The notes: generated by a model not told the origin, from the letters alone. Counted from the stretch's first letter, positions 53,558 to 63,082 are shown. The stretch is 64,000 nt of DNA from Pseudomonadota bacterium (GCA_018241685.1 JAFEDJ010000030.1:28806-92805), one strand, 5' to 3'. Program-made: numbers and translations.

Positions 53558-54625
53558 TCAGTCCCGCAAGGGCCACACCCGGGCCCGCGCCCGCAGCCCT
53601 CGCCACAGGCTCGCCAGCCCTTCGGGCTCACGGATCAGGAACAGGATGATCAATACGCCGAACAGGATCTTCTGCAGGTTCTCGGTGTCGCCGGGGGCAA
53701 TGACTCCCGAGAGCAGCGAGCCTCCGAGGTTGCTCAGCAGCAGCGGCAACAACACGATGAACGCAGCCCCCAGGAAGTTGCCGAGGATGCTCCCCAGCCC
53801 GCCGATGATGACGATGAACAGGACCTGGAACGAGCGATTGAGGTCGAACCCGTGGGGCTCCACCGTTCCCAGGTAGGCAAAGGCCCACAGGGAGCCCGCC
53901 ACGCCGCAATAGAAGGCGCCGATCGCAAAAGCCAGCAGCTTGGTGCGGGCCACCGGGATGCCGATCACCGCCGCCGCCGTATCCATGTCACGGACGGCCA
54001 TCCAGCTGCGCCCGAGATCGGAACGCACGATGCGCACGGCGACGACGAACAGCACCGTGACCACCGCCAGCGTCAGCAGGTAGCGCCCCGCCGGAGAGGA
54101 CAGATCCACGCCGAGGACGGACAACGGCGGCGCGGTGATCACGCCAGATGGGTTGAAGTTGGAAAACCAGCCGAACTTGGTCAGCGCCCACTCCACCAGG
54201 AACTGGGCCGCCAGCGTCGACACGATCAGGTAGAAACCCTTGATGCGCAGGCTGGGCAGGCCGAAGACGACACCTGCGGCAGCCGCCACCAACCCGCCGA
54301 GCAGGAAGCTGGCGAGAAAGGGCAGCCCCTCGACGCGCAGCTGGAAGTTGTAGGCGGCGAACGCCCCCACCGCCATGAAGGCTGCAGTCCCCAGGGACAG
54401 TTGCCCCGCGTAGCCGGTGAGCAGGTTGAGCCCCAGCCCCGCGAGGGACAGCACCAGGAACGGGATCAGGATGGCGCTCAACCAGTAGTCGCTGGCCCAC
54501 AGCGGGACTGCCAGATAGGCGAAAGCCAGCAGGGCGACGATTCCCAGGCGTGCCTGGCGCAGACGGAATACCCGGCGGTCGTCCGCATAACGGGTGCTGA
54601 ACTGGCCGGTTTCAGACAAGAACAT
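53558..54625 (-). CDS. Branched-chain-type ABC transporter permease (LivM-like), operon 2
   Basis: 355 aa, ~10 membrane helices, with NLLTGYAGQLSLGTAAFMAVGAFAAY (~67-92), the cytoplasmic loop RSWMAVRDMDTAAAVIGIPV (~205-224) and VIIGGLGSILGNFLGAAFI (~270-288). It is the clear counterpart of 46114-47178. It is encoded 2 bp after livH, with 117 bp of non-coding sequence before the binding-protein gene. Confidence 0.92.
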   Translation of the reverse strand: MFLSETGQFSTRYADDRRVFRLRQARLGIVALLAFAYLAVPLWASDYWLSAILIPFLVLSLAGLGLNLLTGYAGQLSLGTAAFMAVGAFAAYNFQLRVEGLPFLASFLLGGLVAAAAGVVFGLPSLRIKGFYLIVSTLAAQFLVEWALTKFGWFSNFNPSGVITAPPLSVLGVDLSSPAGRYLLTLAVVTVLFVVAVRIVRSDLGRSWMAVRDMDTAAAVIGIPVARTKLLAFAIGAFYCGVAGSLWAFAYLGTVEPHGFDLNRSFQVLFIVIIGGLGSILGNFLGAAFIVLLPLLLSNLGGSLLSGVIAPGDTENLQKILFGVLIILFLIREPEGLASLWRGLRARARVWPLRD

Positions 54626-54627
54626 GA

Positions 54628-55509
54628 TCAGACCCTCTCGATGGCGCGTTCGCCGAACAAGCCCGCGGGGCGCACCAGCAGGAACAACAACGCGAGCACG
54701 TAGGGAAACCAGTTCTCCAGGCCGTCACCGATCAACGGCCCGATATACACCTCGGCCAGCTTCTCGCTCGCGCCGACGATCAGGCCGCCGACGATGGCGC
54801 CGCCGATCGACGAGAAGCCGCCGATGATGAGGACCGGCAAGGCTTTCAGCACCACCAGCGACAGGGAGAACTGGACGCCCAGACGTGCCCCCCACAGCAG
54901 CCCGGCGATCAGGCTGACGAAGCCCGCCACCGCCCACACCACACCCCAGATCCTTTGCAGGCGGACCCCCACCGCCAGCGCCGCCAGCGGGTCGTCGGCC
55001 ACCGCGCGCAGCGACAGGCCGATGCGGGTCCGGCTGAACAGCAGCGACAAGGCCAGCACCAGGGCCGCCGCCGTGCCCGCCGCGAAGAGATCGAAACTGC
55101 TGAGCAGGACGCCGCCGAGCTCCAGCGGCTCATCCTTGATGCCGAGATCGAGGCCGTGCACCTGGGCACCCCACAGGAGCTGGGCCAGCCCCTCGATGAT
55201 GAAGCTGACCCCCAGGGTCGCCATGAACAACGTAATCGGCGGCCGGTTCACCAGATGCCGCAGGACGCCGCGCTCGATGGCCCAGGCCAGCACCAGCATG
55301 GATGCCAGCGTTGCCGCAAAGGCGCTCCAGAATGCGAACCCCCGCTCCAGCAGGCTGACGAAGGTCAGCGCCGCAAACAGCACCATCGAGCCCTGGGCGA
55401 AATTGAAGACGCCCGAGGCCTTGAAGATCAGCACGAAGCCGATCGCCACCATCGAATACATGACGCCGGCGAGGAGCCCGCCGATCAGCACTTCCAGAAA
55501 GAAATCCAT
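54628..55509 (-). CDS. Branched-chain-type ABC transporter permease (LivH-like), operon 2
   Basis: 293 aa, the same length as the operon 1 copy. GLLAGVMYSMVAIGFVLIFKASGVFNFAQGSMVLFAAL (~11-48), TRIGLSLRAVADDPLAALAVGVRLQRIWGVVWAVAG and IIGGFSSIGGAIVGGLIVGASEKLAEVY show the LivH family. Inner-membrane half of the pore with LivM. Confidence 0.92.
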   Translation of the reverse strand: MDFFLEVLIGGLLAGVMYSMVAIGFVLIFKASGVFNFAQGSMVLFAALTFVSLLERGFAFWSAFAATLASMLVLAWAIERGVLRHLVNRPPITLFMATLGVSFIIEGLAQLLWGAQVHGLDLGIKDEPLELGGVLLSSFDLFAAGTAAALVLALSLLFSRTRIGLSLRAVADDPLAALAVGVRLQRIWGVVWAVAGFVSLIAGLLWGARLGVQFSLSLVVLKALPVLIIGGFSSIGGAIVGGLIVGASEKLAEVYIGPLIGDGLENWFPYVLALLFLLVRPAGLFGERAIERV

Positions 55510-55527
55510 CTCGCCTTTCCCTTCCGC

Positions 55528-56331
55528 CTAATGCGCGCTGCCGATGTAGGCGGCGATCACATCCGGGTTGTCGCGCACCTCGGCCGGAGCGCCGTCGGCG
55601 ATCTTGCGGCCATAGTCGAGCACCACCACGTGGTCGGAAATGTCCATCACCACGCCCAAGTCATGCTCGATGAGCACCACCGTCGTCCCGAAGTCCCGAT
55701 TGATGTCGAGGATGAAGCAGCTCATGTCCATCTTCTCCTCCAGGTTCATGCCCGCCATCGGCTCGTCGAGCAACAGCAGGCGCGGCTCCGCAGCCAGCGC
55801 CCGGGCCAGTTCGACGCGCTTCTGCAAGCCGTAGGGCAGCTTGCCGACCGGCGTGTCGCGGTAGGCCTGGATGTGCAGGAAGGCCAAAATCTCCTCGGCC
55901 TTGCGGCGGTGGCCGTCGGCCTCCTCGCGCGCCGCGCGCAGCCCCAGCACCTGCCGGAACCAGCCGGCACGAACCTGCAGATTCCGGCCGGTGAGAACGT
56001 TGTCGAGCACGCTCATGCCCTTGAACAAGGCCACGTTCTGGAAGGTCCGCGCAATCCCGCTCCGCGCGGCCCGGCGCGGCGTGATGCGCGCCGCTGCCAC
56101 TCCGTCGTACACCACCCGCCCTCGCTGGGGGCGGTACACCCCATTGATTACGTTGAGCAGCGAGCTCTTACCCGCCCCATTCGGCCCGATCAGCGAGCAG
56201 ATCTCGCCGGAGCGGACCGCAAAGGAGATGTCGGTGACGGCCTTCACGCCACCGAAGGACAACGAGATGCCGTCCACCGCCAGCAACGGCACGTCGGCGC
56301 CCGGCGCCAGCGGGCGGGCCACCGTGCTCAC
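55528..56331 (-). CDS. Branched-chain-type ABC transporter ATPase (LivG-like), operon 2
   Basis: 267 aa. Walker A LIGPNGAGKSS (~47-57), IARTFQNVALFKGMSV, LivG-type signature LPYGLQKRVELARAL, Walker B LLLLDEPMAGMNLEEK and IEHDLGVVMDI. Its start overlaps the stop of the upstream degenerate synthetase gene by 4 bp, the same arrangement as in operon 1. Confidence 0.92.
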   Translation of the reverse strand: MSTVARPLAPGADVPLLAVDGISLSFGGVKAVTDISFAVRSGEICSLIGPNGAGKSSLLNVINGVYRPQRGRVVYDGVAAARITPRRAARSGIARTFQNVALFKGMSVLDNVLTGRNLQVRAGWFRQVLGLRAAREEADGHRRKAEEILAFLHIQAYRDTPVGKLPYGLQKRVELARALAAEPRLLLLDEPMAGMNLEEKMDMSCFILDINRDFGTTVVLIEHDLGVVMDISDHVVVLDYGRKIADGAPAEVRDNPDVIAAYIGSAH

Positions 56332-57488
56332 GTGGCCCCCCAGACGGTCAGTTCGAAAGGCACCCGGGGCGACGGCGTGCCCGCCTCCCGCCCCTCCGGT
56401 GCGAGGTCGGGCCCGTGCTGGAGTTCGATGCCGAGGCGACGGAAGAAAGCGACGGTGGCCTCGTCCGGCTGCGGACCAACGACGATTGCCACTCGCACCC
56501 GTGCCAATCCGGCCACCTCGCGCAGGGGTGACAGGACGAGCAGGCGCACCAGCCCGCCGCCACCGGCCGGGGTCAAGGCGCGCGCCAGCCAGTTGCCCCA
56601 GCGGCTTCCCACGGCCGGCAGCCGCGCCTCGATCCGGGCACGCAGCCTGGCGTAGGTGTGGGCGGCGCCGACCACCAGGGTCGGCCCGATCTCCCGCCGA
56701 TCCCGGTCCCGACTTTCCAGACCTTCGGCCACATTGATCGAAAACCCGCCGATCAACCAGGGCGCGAGCAGATAGCGCACCAAGCCCGCCGGTGCAAAGC
56801 GGCGGCCGGCGAAGGCCGCATCCCTCTCGCTCAGCCCGGTGGTGCGTAGCAGGCCCACAGCACCGGCCACCAGGTCATCGTGGTGCAGCACGTCCGCATC
56901 GGCGCCATCCCAGGCGTTGGGGCCCGCGTAGCGGACGGCGACACCGGCTGCGCTTGCCGACACAGGTGGAACCCTCCGGCCCACCCCACCGGCCAACCAG
57001 GCCGGATAGGCGGCCAGCCCAGCCCCACCATATGTGTGCAGCCCGCGTCCATCCGCGAATACCAGCCGTGGGCCGTCAAAGCCCGCCGCGAGCAGGCGGT
57101 CGACCTGCTCCTGATCCTCACCGTGGGCCACCTTCGGCGCAAGGATTCGCAACATCTCCGCCAGCGCCTCTTCTTCCGCCTCGACCGGCAAGGGTGCTGC
57201 GACGCCACCCAGCCATTGGGCCGCCAACATGAGGATCAGCGCCTCCGCGCAAGGATGTCCGAGCAAGGCCAGCACATCACCGGAGCCGAATCCATCCGCC
57301 TCGAGGGCCGCCGCAGCCTGGGCCACTTCGCCGGCCAACGCCGACCACGTACGTTCGTGCCAGATTCCGAGCCGTTTCTGGCGCAGCGCAACGGTACTTG
57401 CCCGACGCCGGGCCTGTTCGAGCAGCCATCCCGGCAAGGTTGCCGGGGCGTCCCCGAGCCTGTCCGCATCCGTCCTGGAGCTTTGCAT
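56328..57488 (-). CDS. Degenerate acyl-CoA-synthetase-like protein, operon 2
   Basis: 386 aa. The N-terminal third looks like an AMP-binding enzyme (WLLEQARRRASTVALRQKRLGIWHERTWSALAGEVAQAAAALEADGFGSGDVLALLGHP). The later part follows long acyl-CoA synthetases (PTLVVGAAHTYARLRARIEARLPAVGSRWGNWLARAL ... VLSPLREVAGLARVRVAIVVGPQPDEATVAFFRRLGIELQHG), but the ATP loop is gone, the A5 YGxTE motif is replaced by LQHGPDLAPEG, and the C-terminal lid domain is absent. It is the first gene of operon 2 and coupled to livG. The function is unknown; catalysis is unlikely. Confidence 0.7.
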   Translation of the reverse strand: MQSSRTDADRLGDAPATLPGWLLEQARRRASTVALRQKRLGIWHERTWSALAGEVAQAAAALEADGFGSGDVLALLGHPCAEALILMLAAQWLGGVAAPLPVEAEEEALAEMLRILAPKVAHGEDQEQVDRLLAAGFDGPRLVFADGRGLHTYGGAGLAAYPAWLAGGVGRRVPPVSASAAGVAVRYAGPNAWDGADADVLHHDDLVAGAVGLLRTTGLSERDAAFAGRRFAPAGLVRYLLAPWLIGGFSINVAEGLESRDRDRREIGPTLVVGAAHTYARLRARIEARLPAVGSRWGNWLARALTPAGGGGLVRLLVLSPLREVAGLARVRVAIVVGPQPDEATVAFFRRLGIELQHGPDLAPEGREAGTPSPRVPFELTVWGAT

Positions 57489-57600
57489 TGCGACAATTCC
57501 TGGATCAATTCACTTTCGACACGAACTGCAATTCGTGCCACCGCCTGTTTCTATTTCGGCCACCCCGGAATGGATTCCGGGTTGTGCCGCTTTCCTAATA

Positions 57601-57616
57601 AGCAGTTTCCGTTCCA
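57601..57616 (-). promoter_or_regulatory. Candidate sigma-54 promoter of ABC operon 2
   Basis: Minus strand TGGAACGGAAACTGCT: correct 10-base GG-GC spacing, but the -24 element has one change (TGGAAC for TGGCAC). The start would be ~57589, leaving a ~100-nt leader before the ATG at 57488. The 57489-57802 gap holds this site and the terminator at 57766, and no gene. Confidence 0.55.
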
Positions 57617-57751
57617 GGAAAATAGCCTCTTTGGGGCCCGTAAATACCCCGCACATTTGCCGCCCTGCCATGAATCGAATCACGCATGCTGATGAGGTGC
57701 TTCCAGGAAAGCAGTCCGAATAGGAAAATGAGGGAAATGGATTGATGAGGG

Positions 57752-57779
57752 AAAAAAAGAAAAAAGCCCCTCGCGGGGC
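57752..57779 (-). terminator. Intrinsic terminator after the ribBA-like gene
   Basis: GCCCC (57766-57770) / GGGGC (57775-57779) with loop TCGC, followed on the minus strand by TTTTTTCTTTTTTTC (A-rich tract 57752-57765). It is 24 bp after the stop at 57803. Confidence 0.88.
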
Positions 57780-57802
57780 CGGAATTGACTTGAAGCGCTC
57801 AT

Positions 57803-59032
57803 TCACTCGAATGGCAGGTCATGTCCCATTCTGACTTTCTTCGTCCGCAGATAGCGGATATTGTCATTGGTGCTCGGCGGCACGACGGGAATGACCCGAT
57901 GAACCGGAATGCCGGCGCGCACCAGTTCGTCCCGCTTCTTCGGATTATTGCTGAGCAGGTGCACCGAGCGCACCTGCAGATCCCGCAGGATATCGGCCGC
58001 ACAGACAAAGCTGCGCGCATCCACCGGCAAGCCCAGCGCCACATTCGCATCGACGGTGTCGAGCCCCTCGTCCTGCAAGGCGTAGGCACGCACCTTGTGG
58101 CCGAGGCCGATGCCACGCCCCTCATGTCCGCGCAGATAGATCAACACTCCACGGCGCCCTGCGGCAATGCGGGCGAGGGACATGTCGAGCTGGGGGCCGC
58201 AATCGCAGCGCAGGGAGCCGAACGCATCGCCCGTCAGGCATTCCGAGTGCAGACGGACCGGGACTCCGTCCTGTTCCGCCACATCCCCCCAAACAAGGAC
58301 CGCATGCTCCACCCCGTCGAGCGCGGAACGATAGGCATGCAGGATGAACTCGCCATGACGGGTCGGCAGCCGTGACGACGCCACATGGGTGACGCGCGGC
58401 CCGGCCTCCACCATCGAAGCGTCCAGATCCTCGGCATGAATCACCGGAACCCCGTGGGCAATGGCGAACGCCTCCACCTCAGAGCCCTGGAGACAGCGCC
58501 CCCGATCGTCGAACAGGGAACAGATCAGCGCTGCATCGACCAGCCCACAGCGACCGGCCAGACAGGAGACGACCGGGTCGCTGTCCGGCCAGCTGAGCGT
58601 TCCCGCGCCGCTCATGGCGACGAACGGATCCCCGAAGTCCACCGCGATGCGCCCGGCGTCCTCAGGATTGCCGGCCAGTGCGTGAAGCACCGGCAGCAGT
58701 CCGGCTTGCGCGCGCCCCTGCTCCAGATCCTCGCCGGGCAGTCCCTTCAAACGCTCCACGAGCGCCGCGCCTTCGGGATCGTTGATGCTCGACAGGAACA
58801 GCCGGATACCGTGCTGCTGGCGATCGGGCAGCAACACACTGACCACACCCCGGGTGTGACGGCGCAGAAAGGACAGCGTGCTCTCCCCCACGCTCTCCAG
58901 GGCGGCGACCAGGCACGCCCCACCCTGCCGGGAGGACGGCGCGAGAATCACCACGCCCCCCCGCCGAAACGCTGCCAGCGCGACCGAGGGGTCGTGCATA
59001 CCATGCCTTAGGGATTTCATCTTGCTATCCAT
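57803..59032 (-). CDS. RibBA-type protein: GTP cyclohydrolase II with degenerate DHBP-synthase domain
   Basis: 409 aa from ATG 59032. The C-terminal half (~210-409) is a complete GTP cyclohydrolase II: zinc Cys265, Cys276 and Cys278 in [16 protein letters not shown], catalytic loop [10 protein letters not shown] (301-310), and [17 protein letters not shown]. It opens GTP as the first riboflavin-pathway step. The N-terminal half (~12-205) has the length and order of DHBP synthase, but the acidic DDxDRExEGD motif is replaced by [12 protein letters not shown], so that activity is probably lost. It lies 62 bp after the sfnR-like gene and is likely co-transcribed with the sigma-54 operon. A separate intact ribB is at 63083. 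Confidence 0.88.
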   Translation of the reverse strand: MDSKMKSLRHGMHDPSVALAAFRRGGVVILAPSSRQGGACLVAALESVGESTLSFLRRHTRGVVSVLLPDRQQHGIRLFLSSINDPEGAALVERLKGLPGEDLEQGRAQAGLLPVLHALAGNPEDAGRIAVDFGDPFVAMSGAGTLSWPDSDPVVSCLAGRCGLVDAALICSLFDDRGRCLQGSEVEAFAIAHGVPVIHAEDLDASMVEAGPRVTHVASSRLPTRHGEFILHAYRSALDGVEHAVLVWGDVAEQDGVPVRLHSECLTGDAFGSLRCDCGPQLDMSLARIAAGRRGVLIYLRGHEGRGIGLGHKVRAYALQDEGLDTVDANVALGLPVDARSFVCAADILRDLQVRSVHLLSNNPKKRDELVRAGIPVHRVIPVVPPSTNDNIRYLRTKKVRMGHDLPFE

Positions 59033-59094
59033 CGGGAACCCCCCGTGTTGTTGGATCTCCCGGCTGCGGCGACCGCCCGGCCGCCGCTCCGGGC

Positions 59095-60249
59095 CTATTT
59101 CAGGGCCGAGATGGCCCCGATCTTGATCAGGCGCGCCCGGATGACATTGCGGCTGACCCCCAGCAGGCGTGCGGCCTGCACCTGATTGCAATGGCAATAC
59201 TGGTAGGCCGTGCGCATCACCACTTCTTCGATCTTGTCGAACAAATCCTCATGGCACTCCTCGAAAAGCGCCAGCAAGGCTTTTTCCAGTTGATCGACGG
59301 CCTGCTCCGCCGCCGCCTCCACCACCGGCTCGACGTCCCGGTCGAGCTTGAGCGTGGACAGATACAGGTCTTCCGGCCGCAACACCGCGTTCTTGGCAAT
59401 CAGCAAGCCGTGGTGAATGACGTTCTCGAGCTCACGGATATTGCCCGGCCAGTCGTGCTGACACAGCTTCTGCTCGGTGTCGGCACGGATTGTCACCTCA
59501 CCGTAGCCGAGCCGGCGCCGGTATTGATTGACGAAGTGGCGGGCCAGCGGAAGGATGTCGCCAGGGCGCTCGCGTAGCGGATGCAATTCCAGATGAACGA
59601 CGCGCAGGCGGTAGAACAGATCCTCCCGGAAATGTCCGGCCTTGACCGCCTCTTCCAGCCTGACGTTGGTTGCCGCAATGAGGCGCACATTGATCGGCAC
59701 CGGCCTGCGCGCCCCCAGGCGGACAACCTCGCGCTCCTGCAGGACCCGCAGCAGCTTGACCTGGATGCTCAGCGGCAGGTCGCCGATCTCGTCAAGAAAC
59801 AAGGTGCCTTCGTTGGCGGCCTCGAACCAGCCGGCCTTCGATGAGAAAGCCCCGGTGAAGGCCCCCTTCTCATGTCCGAACAACTCGCTCTCCACCAGGG
59901 TTTCGGAGAACGCGCCGCAATTGACGGCCACAAACGGACCATTGCGACGCGCACTCAGTGCATGAACGTGCCGCGCGATAAGCTCTTTGCCGGTTCCCGT
60001 GTCGCCGATGATCAGGACATTGGCCTCGCTGGGAGCGACGAGTTCGATACGTGCCAGCAGGGCCTTGGATTTCGGATCCTCGAAAACCTGGGCGGTGGCA
60101 CGGATCGACTTGGACAGAACCTCAGGATTCGGCATGGTCAACAGCCGGCTATCCACACACCCTTCGCCCCCACCCGCGAACGACACCAGCTCGGGATGGT
60201 CGCCTGCCCGGGCCATCCGCTCGGAATAGGAAGGAATATCGTCGTTCAC
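59095..60249 (-). CDS. SfnR-like sigma-54-dependent activator without a sensor domain
   Basis: 384 aa from a GTG at 60249 that overlaps the stop of the upstream gene (GTGA). Only ~60 residues precede the AAA+ domain, so there is no receiver, V4R or GAF input domain. Walker A GDTGTGKE (82-89), sigma-54 loop GAFTGA (129-134), Walker [11 protein letters not shown], and a long C-terminal region ending in a Fis HTH ([27 protein letters not shown]). This matches SfnR of Pseudomonas, the constitutively active activator of dimethyl-sulfone genes. As it is transcribed from a sigma-54 promoter itself, it is probably self-amplifying. Control presumably acts at its transcription, for example by sulfur status. 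Confidence 0.88.
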   Translation of the reverse strand: MNDDIPSYSERMARAGDHPELVSFAGGGEGCVDSRLLTMPNPEVLSKSIRATAQVFEDPKSKALLARIELVAPSEANVLIIGDTGTGKELIARHVHALSARRNGPFVAVNCGAFSETLVESELFGHEKGAFTGAFSSKAGWFEAANEGTLFLDEIGDLPLSIQVKLLRVLQEREVVRLGARRPVPINVRLIAATNVRLEEAVKAGHFREDLFYRLRVVHLELHPLRERPGDILPLARHFVNQYRRRLGYGEVTIRADTEQKLCQHDWPGNIRELENVIHHGLLIAKNAVLRPEDLYLSTLKLDRDVEPVVEAAAEQAVDQLEKALLALFEECHEDLFDKIEEVVMRTAYQYCHCNQVQAARLLGVSRNVIRARLIKIGAISALK

Positions 60250-61460
60250 GAGTAAAACGTCGGCTTCGGGTATTGCTGCTTCAACGCCCATTCACCTAGC
60301 TCCAGGAGTTTGTAATCGATGGGATCGTGCATGGTGTGGGTGCGCAGATTGCGCCAGTAGCGATCCAGCCCCAGCCCGGCGTGGGTAGCCCGGGCACCGG
60401 TCACCTCGAACATGCGGGTGCATAGATCCAGCCCGGTACGCGTGGCCAGCACCTTGGCCGAGGCAATCGCCAGCGCGATCTCGCCCCGCTCCCCGTCCGT
60501 CAGACGGTCGCCCTTCTGCCAACCCGCATCCAGCATGTCCGCGGCCCGCTCGGCCATCACCCGCACGGCATCGAGGCTCGCCCAGAATTCACCGTAGTGA
60601 TGCAAGACGTACGGGTCGTCCTCGAAGCGTTCCGCCGGCGAACGGTGCCACGGCCGGGCCTCGTTCAGGCTGTACTTGCGGGCGTCCGCATAGGCGCCTT
60701 CGGCGATGCCGGCATAGATATTGGTCAGGATCAACTGGGCGATCAGCGGACGCAGGCACGCAAACGGCGTACTGAGCGGCCCCGGATCGGCGAGCACCTC
60801 CTTCTCCTCGATACGGACCCGTTCGAAATTGACGCTGCCACTGTCGGTCTGGCGCTGACCGAAGTTGTCCCAGTCCTGGATCACGTTCACGCCACTGCGC
60901 GCAGTGGGAATCGCCGCAATGATCAGCTTGCGTGCCTCTTCCTGCTCATACGCCGAGACGATCAGCATTTCGGAATCGAAGGCTCCCGAGCAAAAGCTCT
61001 TCTTGCCGGAAAACTCGTACCAGCCATCCAGGCGCCGGCTGGTCGTGCGCCGATCCAGCGGATTCAGCGCATTGCCCCAGAACCAGTTGTGGCGCGCAGT
61101 CTGCTCGAACCAGGCACCCCATTGGTCCGGCCTGGAGAACAGGCGGACCGTGGCCAGCATGAGGTGCTGAAACGCAAAGACATGGCCGATCGAACTGTCC
61201 GCCCGGGACAGCACCCGGATCACGTCCATGGTCTGGTGCCAGTTGGCACCGAGGCCGCCGTATTCGGTGGGAATCGACAATGCCAGCAGTCCGCTGGCGC
61301 GCAGCGCATCGCGTTCCGCCTTTGGCGTTCCACCCAGGGAATCCCGCTCGGGGGCCGTGATGGAGAATTGCGCGGCAAGCCGCTCGGCGATCCTGATGGG
61401 GGTATCCAGCGCAATGATCTCGCTGGCGTCGCCGCAGGGACCCGTCAACACAGAAGTCAA
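60246..61460 (-). CDS. DszC/SfnB-like acyl-CoA-dehydrogenase-fold monooxygenase, copy 1
   Basis: 404 aa from a TTG at 61460. This start is chosen because GGAG lies 8 nt upstream, it lines up with the start of the paralogue at 61855, and the sigma-54 promoter at 61498-61513 would fall inside a gene begun at 61565. Family segments are [35 protein letters not shown] (~41-75), [44 protein letters not shown] and [31 protein letters not shown] (~360-390). Known relatives (DszC, SfnB, DnmZ) use FMNH2 to oxygenate sulfides or amines, or act as dehydrogenases. The substrate here is unknown. Confidence 0.85.
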   Translation of the reverse strand: MTSVLTGPCGDASEIIALDTPIRIAERLAAQFSITAPERDSLGGTPKAERDALRASGLLALSIPTEYGGLGANWHQTMDVIRVLSRADSSIGHVFAFQHLMLATVRLFSRPDQWGAWFEQTARHNWFWGNALNPLDRRTTSRRLDGWYEFSGKKSFCSGAFDSEMLIVSAYEQEEARKLIIAAIPTARSGVNVIQDWDNFGQRQTDSGSVNFERVRIEEKEVLADPGPLSTPFACLRPLIAQLILTNIYAGIAEGAYADARKYSLNEARPWHRSPAERFEDDPYVLHHYGEFWASLDAVRVMAERAADMLDAGWQKGDRLTDGERGEIALAIASAKVLATRTGLDLCTRMFEVTGARATHAGLGLDRYWRNLRTHTMHDPIDYKLLELGEWALKQQYPKPTFYS

Positions 61461-61497
61461 ATCGGAAACTCCGGAATTCAGAAGACCGGGAAGGCTT

Positions 61498-61513
61498 CGC
61501 AGGAAACGTGCCA
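61498..61513 (-). promoter_or_regulatory. Sigma-54 (-24/-12) promoter of dszC-like copy 1-sfnR-ribBA operon
   Basis: Minus strand TGGCACGTTTCCTGCG with 10 bases between GG and GC. The start at ~61486 gives a 26-nt leader to the TTG at 61460. It is almost identical to the divergent site at 61765-61780. The 394-bp divergent spacer otherwise shows no gene; binding sites for the activator are expected in 61514-61764. Confidence 0.85.
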
Positions 61514-61764
61514 CGAGGTTTTCCGCGAAACCCCGACGGAATTGCTGATCATCCAGCACCCGCACTGCACAACCGTCAGCAGATCAACGGCAGCAATGCC
61601 CCGAAATCAGCACCGCCGCTGCAAGCACCTCCGGATCCCGGCGAATCGTGCCGACTTCGCCCCCCATCTTCGTCAACTGCTTCTGTGGCAGCACAAGATC
61701 CGCACGAGTGCTCCCCTTCACGCATCCATGACACGAAAACCGGCCATTCCGCCGCCCGGATGAA

Positions 61765-61780
61765 TGGCACGTTCCCTGCT
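61765..61780 (+). promoter_or_regulatory. Sigma-54 (-24/-12) promoter of dszC-like copy 2-ribB operon
   Basis: TGGCACGTTCCCTGCT with 10 bases between GG and GC. Predicted start ~61790, ~65 nt before the ATG at 61855. It shares TGGCACGTT-CCTGC with the divergent promoter. Confidence 0.87.
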
Positions 61781-61854
61781 GTTCTGCCTGCGCCAATCAC
61801 CGGGGATTCCGTGTCCCCCGTCTTCCATCGATCATGAGAGAACAGAAAGAAACC

Positions 61855-63063
61855 ATGCACACCCTGCTCGAAGCACCGGAGACGAAAGCCCTCCGGGCGT
61901 CCACCAGCGCCCCCCTGGCCGTTGCCCGCGCCCTGGCCGAGGAGTTCGCCCGTACCGCAGTCCACCGCGACCAGACGGGCGGCACGCCCAAGGAGGAACG
62001 GGATGCGCTCAGACGCAGCGGCTTGCTCGGCCTGATCGTCCCCGTCGAGTACGGTGGCCACGGCGCCACCTGGACCGAAACCCTGCAGATCGTCCGGGAG
62101 ATTGCCCGTGTGGACAGCTCGGTCGCCCACGTCTTCGCCTTCCAGCACCTCCTGCTGGCCACGGTCCGCCTGTTCGGCAGCCCCGCTCAGTGGCGCCCCC
62201 TGTTCGAGAAGACCGTCAGCCACGACTGGTTCTGGGGCAATGCACTGAATCCCCTGGATACCCGTACGGTCTGTACGCCACGTGACGGCAGACTCGAGTT
62301 CAACGGGCAGAAGAGCTTCTGCTCCGGCGCACTCGATTCCGACATGCTGATCGCCTCGGCCATCGATGAGGGCAGCGGCAAGCTGCTGATCGCCGCGCTG
62401 CCGAGTGACCGCGAGGGCATCCACCTCTTCCCGGACTGGGACAACATGGGCCAGCGCCAGACCGACAGCGGCAGCGCCCGCTTCGACCGGGTCCGCATCG
62501 AGCACCACGAGGTGCTGGCTGTGCCGGGCCCGCTGAGCTCGCCGTTCGCCTGTCTGCGTCCGCTGATCGCCCAGTTGATCCTCTCCAACATCTACCTCGG
62601 TATCGCCGAAGGCGCCCTCGCAGAGGCCCGGCGCTACACCAGCGGACAAAGCCGCGCCTGGCCGGCGGCGCAGGTTGCCGCCGCTACCGAGGACCCCTAT
62701 GTGCTGGGCACCTACGGCGAATTCTGGGTGGGTCTCGAAGGTGCCCGCCTGCTCACCGACCGGGCAGCCCATTCCCTGGACGCCGCCTGGGTCCGCGACC
62801 TCGACCTGAGCGAAACGGAACGCGGCGAGGTGGCGGTCAACGTGGCCACCGCCAAGGTTGCGACCACCCGTGCCGGACTGGATCTGACCAGCCGCATGTT
62901 CGAAGTGGCCGGCGCCCGCTCAACCACCGCGGCGCTGCGCTTCGACCGCTTCTGGCGCAATCTGCGCACCCACACCCTGCACGATCCGGTGGCCTACAAG
63001 ATCCGCGAACTCGGCGACTGGAGCCTCAACGGCAGCTACCCCACGCCTTCCTTCTACTCCTGA
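61855..63063 (+). CDS. DszC/SfnB-like acyl-CoA-dehydrogenase-fold monooxygenase, copy 2
   Basis: 402 aa from ATG 61855; an in-frame ATG at 61834 would add seven residues. It is clearly paralogous to copy 1 along its whole length: [116 protein letters not shown] and the same FYS C-terminus. It has its own sigma-54 promoter and is followed 19 bp later by ribB. The pair could oxidise successive intermediates or form one complex. Confidence 0.87.
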   Translation: MHTLLEAPETKALRASTSAPLAVARALAEEFARTAVHRDQTGGTPKEERDALRRSGLLGLIVPVEYGGHGATWTETLQIVREIARVDSSVAHVFAFQHLLLATVRLFGSPAQWRPLFEKTVSHDWFWGNALNPLDTRTVCTPRDGRLEFNGQKSFCSGALDSDMLIASAIDEGSGKLLIAALPSDREGIHLFPDWDNMGQRQTDSGSARFDRVRIEHHEVLAVPGPLSSPFACLRPLIAQLILSNIYLGIAEGALAEARRYTSGQSRAWPAAQVAAATEDPYVLGTYGEFWVGLEGARLLTDRAAHSLDAAWVRDLDLSETERGEVAVNVATAKVATTRAGLDLTSRMFEVAGARSTTAALRFDRFWRNLRTHTLHDPVAYKIRELGDWSLNGSYPTPSFYS

Positions 63064-63082
63064 GCCGTTCCTCCAGACCATC

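Noticed and set aside
57526..57542. Sigma-54 promoter closest to ABC operon 2 (GCAATTCGTGCCA on plus)
   Set aside because: The spacing is 8 bases rather than 10. The site at 57601-57616 has correct spacing and was preferred.
61461..61565. 35 extra N-terminal residues of the dszC-like copy 1 frame
   Set aside because: They contain the sigma-54 promoter at 61498-61513 and do not align with the start of copy 2; the TTG at 61460 has a good ribosome site.
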